Positions 59,703 through 64,000 of a stretch of 64,000 nt of DNA are shown one piece after another. Every line of letters starts with the position of its first letter. The stretch's first letter is position 1. The translations under genes and the position numbers were made by a program. Origin of the DNA: Rhizobium sp. Q54 (lineage in GTDB: Bacteria > Pseudomonadota > Alphaproteobacteria > Rhizobiales > Xanthobacteraceae); contig CAMAUC010000005.1 of assembly GCA_945861265.1 (NCBI GenBank), positions 33,959-97,958 of the forward strand, in the 5' to 3' direction. Below the pieces are notes generated by a model. The model ran no database searches, was not told the origin of the DNA, and saw only the letters and a list, made by a program, of their open reading frames with translations.

Positions 59703-60409
59703 AGGTCTTTGCGCGCCCCGTTATCGGGCGCGCATGGGTCCTTGCGCGCCTCGTCATCGGGTGCGTTGACCGGAAAGCCTGCGCGCACCGCGATGCGCGC
59801 CAAAGCACCGGCCAGGATCGGCAGCGGCAACGCCATGACAATGCGCCACAACACGAAGTCGGAGCCGAAGAACGGCAACTCCCAGACCAGGGCGCGCGTG
59901 TAGCCGATCAAAGTCCAACTGACGATAAACGCCACCACTGTGCCGGCGTCGGCGCCGGCCAGCAGAAAGGCGCCGGCCACCGGATAGGCGGTGAGCGGTC
60001 CGCCCGGCAGGATGAAGCCGAAGGCCATGGCGATCGCCAGCCCTGCCATGCCGGATTCATGACCGACCCAGCGCGCCACCATTTCACGCGGCAACAGCAG
60101 CGTCACGAAAGCGCCGATGCAGCAGCCGGCCAGGACCTTGGGCAGCATGGCGGCGAACAGCATCAAGTCGCTGTCGAGTACGGTGAAAAAATGCTCCGCG
60201 CCATCGCGCCAGAAAACAAAAAGCGCGGCGGAAGCCGATAGCGCGGCAATCGCCGCTGTCGACCAGTCGAAAGCGCGCCGGCGGCGGCGTGGCGATTGAG
60301 TTTGATTCAATTTGACCCGACGAAATGGCTTGGCGAGGCGGCGGACGAGACGCCGCCGCGAACTATAGCCCGCGCGCCTTGCGCCGATAAGCCCATCGAC
60401 CGACGCCAC
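59699..60409 (-). CDS. Half-length permease-family protein (DUF318/ArsP-like), second paralogue
   Basis: 236 residues, about four to five hydrophobic segments after a very basic N-terminus (RRRLVRRLAKPFRR, RRRRRAF). The PGGP block and its flanks match the downstream paralogue. The start is uncertain: ATG 60409, or a TTG at 60307 that would skip the long basic leader. The last about 20 residues (APDDEARKDPC / APDNGARKDL) come from a 33-bp tandem repeat (59704-59769) and are unlike normal family ends. Confidence 0.75.
   Translation of the reverse strand: MASVDGLIGARRAGYSSRRRLVRRLAKPFRRVKLNQTQSPRRRRRAFDWSTAAIAALSASAALFVFWRDGAEHFFTVLDSDLMLFAAMLPKVLAGCCIGAFVTLLLPREMVARWVGHESGMAGLAIAMAFGFILPGGPLTAYPVAGAFLLAGADAGTVVAFIVSWTLIGYTRALVWELPFFGSDFVLWRIVMALPLPILAGALARIAVRAGFPVNAPDDEARKDPCAPDNGARKDL
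59704..59769. repeat. 33-bp tandem repeat at the 3' end of the second half-permease gene
   Basis: Two diverged copies (59704 and 59737) of GGTC(T/C)TTGCGCGCC followed by TCGTTATCGGG-like sequence. On the minus strand they encode two 11-residue units, APDDEARKDPC and APDNGARKDL. Confidence 0.75.
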
Positions 60410-60480
60410 GAAAATGGCCGCCGACCCAATAAGGACCGGCGGCCAAAGCGTGCGACGTCAGCGGATCGTCAGAAGTTCTA

Positions 60481-62073
60481 TTATTCCGCCGGTACCGCCT
60501 TTGCCGGCATCGTGGCGAAAGCCGGCTGTTTCGATATGGCGAACAGGAAGCCGGCGACGATCAGATAGGCAAGCGTCACCGATGGCGTGACGCCAAAGCC
60601 GCCGCCGATGCCGACCGCCTCGCCGTGCATGAAACCGAAATAGGTCAGTACCGCGCCGGCGAGCGAGAAAGCCGATGCGTTGATGAACTTGCGGTCGATG
60701 ACGAACACAGCGATGGCGCCAAGCACGAGCCCGGTCAGGATCGAGCCGCCGCCCATCACTTCGAGGCCGTGGAACAGCACGCCGTTCTGCGCCATCTTGC
60801 CGACGAACTCGGGCGCATGCTGGGCGCCGAAGTTCATGCCCGCCGCACCGAGCGCGCCACCGAGAAGCACGGTCGCCCAGGCCGCGAGATGCGGCGTCAG
60901 TGACAATGCAATCGCCGGCGCATGCTCGCGTGGCGTGGTCTGGAATGCCTGCGCGCAGATCAGCATGCCGATGTACAGAAGGATCGGCGAGATCGCGACC
61001 ACCGGCACAATCGCCAGCAGCAGCGAGATGACGCCGAACCACGACAGCACGATCACCATCACGCCGGTCGCCGCCGAGTAACCGATGCGGCCGCCCATCG
61101 CTTTCCAGCCGGGATGGCCGATATAGACCGCGTTGATGAATGGATTGCCCATCAGGCAGCCGATCAGGCTGACGACGCCGTCGGCGGTCAGCACGCGCGT
61201 GGTCGGGTAATGATCGCCGGCGGCTTCCGCCGATTCGACATTGTCCATCGCCTCGACCAGATCGTAGATGCCGTAAGGAATGGCCGTGACCAGAATGACG
61301 CCGAGATACTGGAAGCCGGAGAACACATGATCGATCGCCGGCAGCGGCACCGAAAAGCCGAAGCTGGAGAACGCCGACTTGACGCCGGCAACGCTGACGC
61401 CGCCGATGCCGGCGCCGAACAGTGTCGAGCCCCAGGCGATCAACATACCGACGGCGATGGCAACGAGGCCGGCCGGAATGTTTTTCGGGTACTTATAGCC
61501 GCCGAACCAGCTCACCATGATGATGGCAAAGCAGGTCAGGCCGATCACCGGCGTCATGAACATTTCCAGCGCCGGGCGCATCGAGATGAAGGTAATCGAC
61601 ACGCCGGCGAGCGTACCGAGCAGCGCGGCGCGCGGCGTCACCTTGCGGATGAAGGGAGCGATGAAGCCGCCGATCATCAGGATGAAGCTCTGGAAGAACA
61701 CCCAGACCAATCCCGCTTCCCAGCCCTTGATCGGGTCGCCGGTCGTGATCGCGATCGGCAGCATGATGACGAAGGTGACGATGAACATATGCGGCACCGA
61801 CACGCCGGACGGCATGGCGCAGACATCGCTGCGGCCGGTTTTCTTCGCCAGGTCGTAAGCCAGATAGGCGTAGTAGAACGTGCTCAGGCACATCATCAGG
61901 CCGAGCGCCGGCAGGATGCGGCCGAACACGATCGAGTCGGGCATCTTGATGACGAACCGCAACAGGCCGGTCAGCACCAGCATGTTGACAAGAATATTGG
62001 TGCCGAAGCCGAAGAAGGCGTTCCAGTCACCCGGCGTCCATAATGTCGGTTTGAAAGTCGTTGTCGTTGCCAT
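60481..62073 (-). CDS. NCS2/AzgA-like nucleobase permease family protein
   Basis: 530 residues with about 13 hydrophobic segments. Xanthine/uracil permease features: ILVNMLVLTGLLRFVIKMPDSIVFGRILPALGLMMCLSTFYYAYLAYDLAKKTGRSDVCAMPSGVSVPHMFIV at the N-terminus, DVYDLVEAMDNVESAE-like (IYDLVEAMDNVESAEAAGD) and MGNPFINAVYIGHPGWKAMGGRIGYS typical of this branch. A GGGGGAGTAAAG ribosome site precedes the ATG. The isochorismatase-fold hydrolase gene lies 55 bp upstream on the same strand; import of a nitrogen-rich base or ureide that the hydrolase then cuts is the inferred role. Confidence 0.85.
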   Translation of the reverse strand: MATTTTFKPTLWTPGDWNAFFGFGTNILVNMLVLTGLLRFVIKMPDSIVFGRILPALGLMMCLSTFYYAYLAYDLAKKTGRSDVCAMPSGVSVPHMFIVTFVIMLPIAITTGDPIKGWEAGLVWVFFQSFILMIGGFIAPFIRKVTPRAALLGTLAGVSITFISMRPALEMFMTPVIGLTCFAIIMVSWFGGYKYPKNIPAGLVAIAVGMLIAWGSTLFGAGIGGVSVAGVKSAFSSFGFSVPLPAIDHVFSGFQYLGVILVTAIPYGIYDLVEAMDNVESAEAAGDHYPTTRVLTADGVVSLIGCLMGNPFINAVYIGHPGWKAMGGRIGYSAATGVMVIVLSWFGVISLLLAIVPVVAISPILLYIGMLICAQAFQTTPREHAPAIALSLTPHLAAWATVLLGGALGAAGMNFGAQHAPEFVGKMAQNGVLFHGLEVMGGGSILTGLVLGAIAVFVIDRKFINASAFSLAGAVLTYFGFMHGEAVGIGGGFGVTPSVTLAYLIVAGFLFAISKQPAFATMPAKAVPAE

Positions 62074-62128
62074 CTGCTTTACTCCCCCATTGATCGATGA
62101 ACCGGATTGACGAAGCCCCGCTTACGAA

Positions 62129-62809
62129 TCAGGCCGCCCTTTGCGTTGCCGGCATCGCCGCCAGCAGTTGTTGCGATCCGGTGACCCAGCCGAAGATGCC
62201 GCCCTGCGCCTTGATCATCGCCAGACCCATCTTGTGAAACTCCGGGAAATACGAGCCGCAGCAGTCCGCCAGAACGATGCATCGGAAGCCGCGATCGTTG
62301 CCCTCGCGCACCGTGGTGTTGACGCAGACCTCCGTGGTGACGCCGCAGACCAGAAGATTCTCGATTGACCGATTGGCCAGGATCAGGCCGAGATTGGTCG
62401 CGTAGAATGCGCCCTTGCCCGGCTTGTCGATGACCGGTTCGCCGGCAATCGGATAAAGCTCCGGGATGATGTCGTGGCCCGGCTCGCCCTGAATCAGAAT
62501 GCGCCCCATCGGTCCCGGATCGCCGATGCGCTTCGACGGCGAACCACGCTCGACCTTGGCCGGCGGCGCGTCGTTCATGTCCGGGCTATGGCCTTCGCGG
62601 GTATGGATGACCAACATGCCGGCCTTGCGCGCGGCGGCGAGTACCTGCCGGCAGGGTTCGACCGCGGCTTTCAACAGGCTGACATCGTTGCCGAGGCTTT
62701 CTCCGAAGCCGCCCGGTTCGAGAAAATCGCGCTGCATGTCGATGATCACCAGCGCGGTGCGCGCGGGATCGATAGAGATCGGTGTCGGTTCGGCGGCAAG
62801 CTGGATCAT
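62129..62809 (-). CDS. Isochorismatase-fold cysteine hydrolase (amidohydrolase-like)
   Basis: 226 residues from ATG 62809 (GGAAAGCCAGCC upstream); longer frames to 62911 are non-conserved. Catalytic residues: Asp24 in LVIIDMQRDFLEPGG, Lys132 in GKGAF, and nucleophile Cys162 after the cis-peptide in GVTTEVCVNTTVREGNDRGF. The overall order (GDPGPMGRIL, GEPGHDIIPELYPI, DKPGKGAF, ADCCGSY) strongly resembles biuret amidohydrolase and related ureide amidases, not true isochorismatase. It likely releases ammonia from an N-carbamoyl-type amide. Confidence 0.85.
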   Translation of the reverse strand: MIQLAAEPTPISIDPARTALVIIDMQRDFLEPGGFGESLGNDVSLLKAAVEPCRQVLAAARKAGMLVIHTREGHSPDMNDAPPAKVERGSPSKRIGDPGPMGRILIQGEPGHDIIPELYPIAGEPVIDKPGKGAFYATNLGLILANRSIENLLVCGVTTEVCVNTTVREGNDRGFRCIVLADCCGSYFPEFHKMGLAMIKAQGGIFGWVTGSQQLLAAMPATQRAA

Positions 62810-62895
62810 GGCTGGCTTTCCTTTCGACTGGCGCGGCGGCGGCCAACAGGCTCCGTCCGCGCAATAGCCGATGCCCCAGCCAGAAGGAGCAAGTC

Positions 62896-62911
62896 GTGTG
62901 CCAATGCACAC
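62896..62911. promoter_or_regulatory. Palindrome upstream of the hydrolase gene
   Basis: GTGTGC-CAAT-GCACAC, perfect 6-bp arms, about 90 bases upstream of the hydrolase ATG. A longer-range inverted pair GCAACT / AGTTGC lies a little further (about 62940-62973). They are candidate regulator-binding sites for the hydrolase-permease operon. Confidence 0.4.
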
Positions 62912-63076
62912 AATAGGGGGAAACCTGCTTATTTTTTCAGCAACTAAAAATATTGTCTCAGAAATTCAGTTGCTTAACTAAAGCGCGCGCGTCCGGCCGG
63001 ATTTCATACGAATTCCGGCCCGGCCGGCGGACTTGCCAAAAACAATGACGAAACGCTCAAAGCGATGGCGAACGCT

Positions 63077-64000
63077 TTACTCGGCCGGCGTCGAGGCCGG
63101 CCACCGCGCGGCGCGGTAGTCGCGCCAGCGTTCAAGCCATCTTTCTTTTTTGACGGCCAGATTGGCGATGCCCATCAGCGCCGCCGGCGTGACGATCAAG
63201 GTCAGGATGGTGGCAAAGCCGAGCCCGAACACGATCGCGGTCGACAAGCTGATCCACCACTGCGTCGCCGGCGCGCCATGCGTGATCTCGCGGCCGATAA
63301 AATCGAGATTGATGCCAAAGGCAATCGGCAACACGCCGAGAATGGCGGTCACCGCCGTCAGTACCACCGGTCGCGCGCGTTCGCGGCAGGTTTCCATGAT
63401 CGCGTCATAGGCGTTCTGTCCCTCGCGGCGCAGGCGGTCATAGGTGTCGATCAAAACGATGTTGTTGTTCACGATCACGCCGGCATTGGCGATGATGCCG
63501 ATACCGGTCATGACCACGCCAAACGCCTGCCCCATGATCATCAAGCCGAGCAAGACGCCGATGGTCGACAGCACCACGGCGGACAACACCAGCACCACCG
63601 AGATGAAGCGGTTGAATTGCGCCAGCAGGATCGCGAAGATCAGGAACAGCGCGGTACCGAAAGCCTTGCCGAGGAAAGCGCCGGCTTTATTGCGCTCCTC
63701 GTCCTCGCCCTTGAGCTTGAAAGTCACGCCATCGCCAAGTTCCGTCTTCGAGACACGATCGATAACTTCCTTCTGCACCAGCGCGTTCTGCACGCCGTCG
63801 GCAATATTGGCCGAGACTGACATCACGCGATTGGCGTTGACACGGTTGATATAGCCGACGCGCGGCGCCGCTTCGCGCACGACGAAATTTCCGATCGGCA
63901 CGTAGCCGGCCGGCGTCTGCACGCGCAATTCGTCGATCTGGCCGAGGCTTCGGCGCTCCTCGGGGAAGCGCACGATGATATCGACGGCCTTGTCATTGTC
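63077..64000 (-). CDS. RND efflux transporter permease, C-terminal part (partial)
   Basis: The frame is open to the right edge, so only about the last 307 residues are visible. Typical AcrB/MdtB-like blocks: GYVPIGNFVVREAAPRVGYINRVNANRVMSV in the periplasmic part, IMGQAFGVVMTGIGIIANAGVIVNNNIVLIDTYDRLRREGQNAYDAIMETCRERARPVVLTAVTAILGVLPIAFG, with the conserved GIxxNNxIVLID loop between membrane helices. The protein uses the proton gradient to expel drugs, metals or other compounds. Substrate class is unclear without the N-terminal half. Confidence 0.92.
   Translation of the reverse strand, partial: DNDKAVDIIVRFPEERRSLGQIDELRVQTPAGYVPIGNFVVREAAPRVGYINRVNANRVMSVSANIADGVQNALVQKEVIDRVSKTELGDGVTFKLKGEDEERNKAGAFLGKAFGTALFLIFAILLAQFNRFISVVLVLSAVVLSTIGVLLGLMIMGQAFGVVMTGIGIIANAGVIVNNNIVLIDTYDRLRREGQNAYDAIMETCRERARPVVLTAVTAILGVLPIAFGINLDFIGREITHGAPATQWWISLSTAIVFGLGFATILTLIVTPAALMGIANLAVKKERWLERWRDYRAARWPASTPAE

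Noticed and set aside
60922..62043. A long plus-strand frame rich in Asp, Arg and His opposite the permease gene.
   Set aside because: Produced by reading the reverse of a membrane protein; no start signal and no domain.

Overview
The window reads as chromosome of a high-GC alphaproteobacterium of the order Hyphomicrobiales, close to the Bradyrhizobium / Rhodopseudomonas / Pseudolabrys group. The evidence is the protein-level look of the housekeeping genes, a Rhizobiales-type ornithine decarboxylase plus homospermidine synthase locus behind a speF-like RNA leader, a rhizobial-type Zur box, many ABC/TRAP/Bug substrate-binding transporters, and short intergenic palindromes of the kind common in these genomes. 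The genus is inference. I see no rRNA, tRNA, phage, transposase or CRISPR, and no recognisable transcription-factor gene in the 64 kb.

Layout. 1-8972 is core metabolism and envelope: end of gltB, gltD, a DUF459 SGNH-like protein, an MltB-type lytic transglycosylase, galU, an outer-membrane beta-barrel and hemH. 9015-17503 (minus) is one long operon: acyl-CoA synthetase, complete branched-chain-type ABC importer (LivG, H, M, binding protein, F) and a PaaK-like CoA ligase, with a candidate promoter/operator at its head. 17701-21180 is a fused indolepyruvate ferredoxin oxidoreductase. 21499-29395 carries an MFS carrier, a TctC/Bug protein, a TRAP system whose DctP has no signal peptide, an acyl-CoA dehydrogenase, an SDR, and dgkA.

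29465-34679 is the most distinctive part: a deaminase followed closely by a cobalt-type nitrile hydratase (alpha, beta, accessory), facing a minus-strand DUF1007 - NicO nickel/cobalt transporter - nitronate monooxygenase set. The alpha subunit has a polyhistidine N-terminus, and the beta start codon lies in the third copy of a 32-bp tandem repeat whose first two copies encode 11-residue mini-ORFs chained by 4-nt overlaps. Next come GGT and an M3 peptidase, a YciE/YciF-family protein, a P1B ATPase, and the polyamine locus (speF-like RNA, odc, GNAT, hss; 41600-45428).

45500-57157: small secreted and unknown proteins, a WD40 protein downstream of a CobW GTPase with a perfect inverted-repeat element between them, an L,D-transpeptidase, a spermidine-synthase-like protein, znuACB behind a Zur box, and a TAXI-TRAP pair. 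57315-64000: a PfkB kinase, a free-standing E2-type acyltransferase, two tandem half-length permease paralogues, an isochorismatase-fold hydrolase with an NCS2-like permease, and the 3' end of an RND pump gene.

Themes: scavenging and CoA-activation of organic acids, metal handling through histidine-rich proteins (NthA, NicO, CobW, ZnuC), and palindromic repeats that repeatedly abut or supply stop codons.
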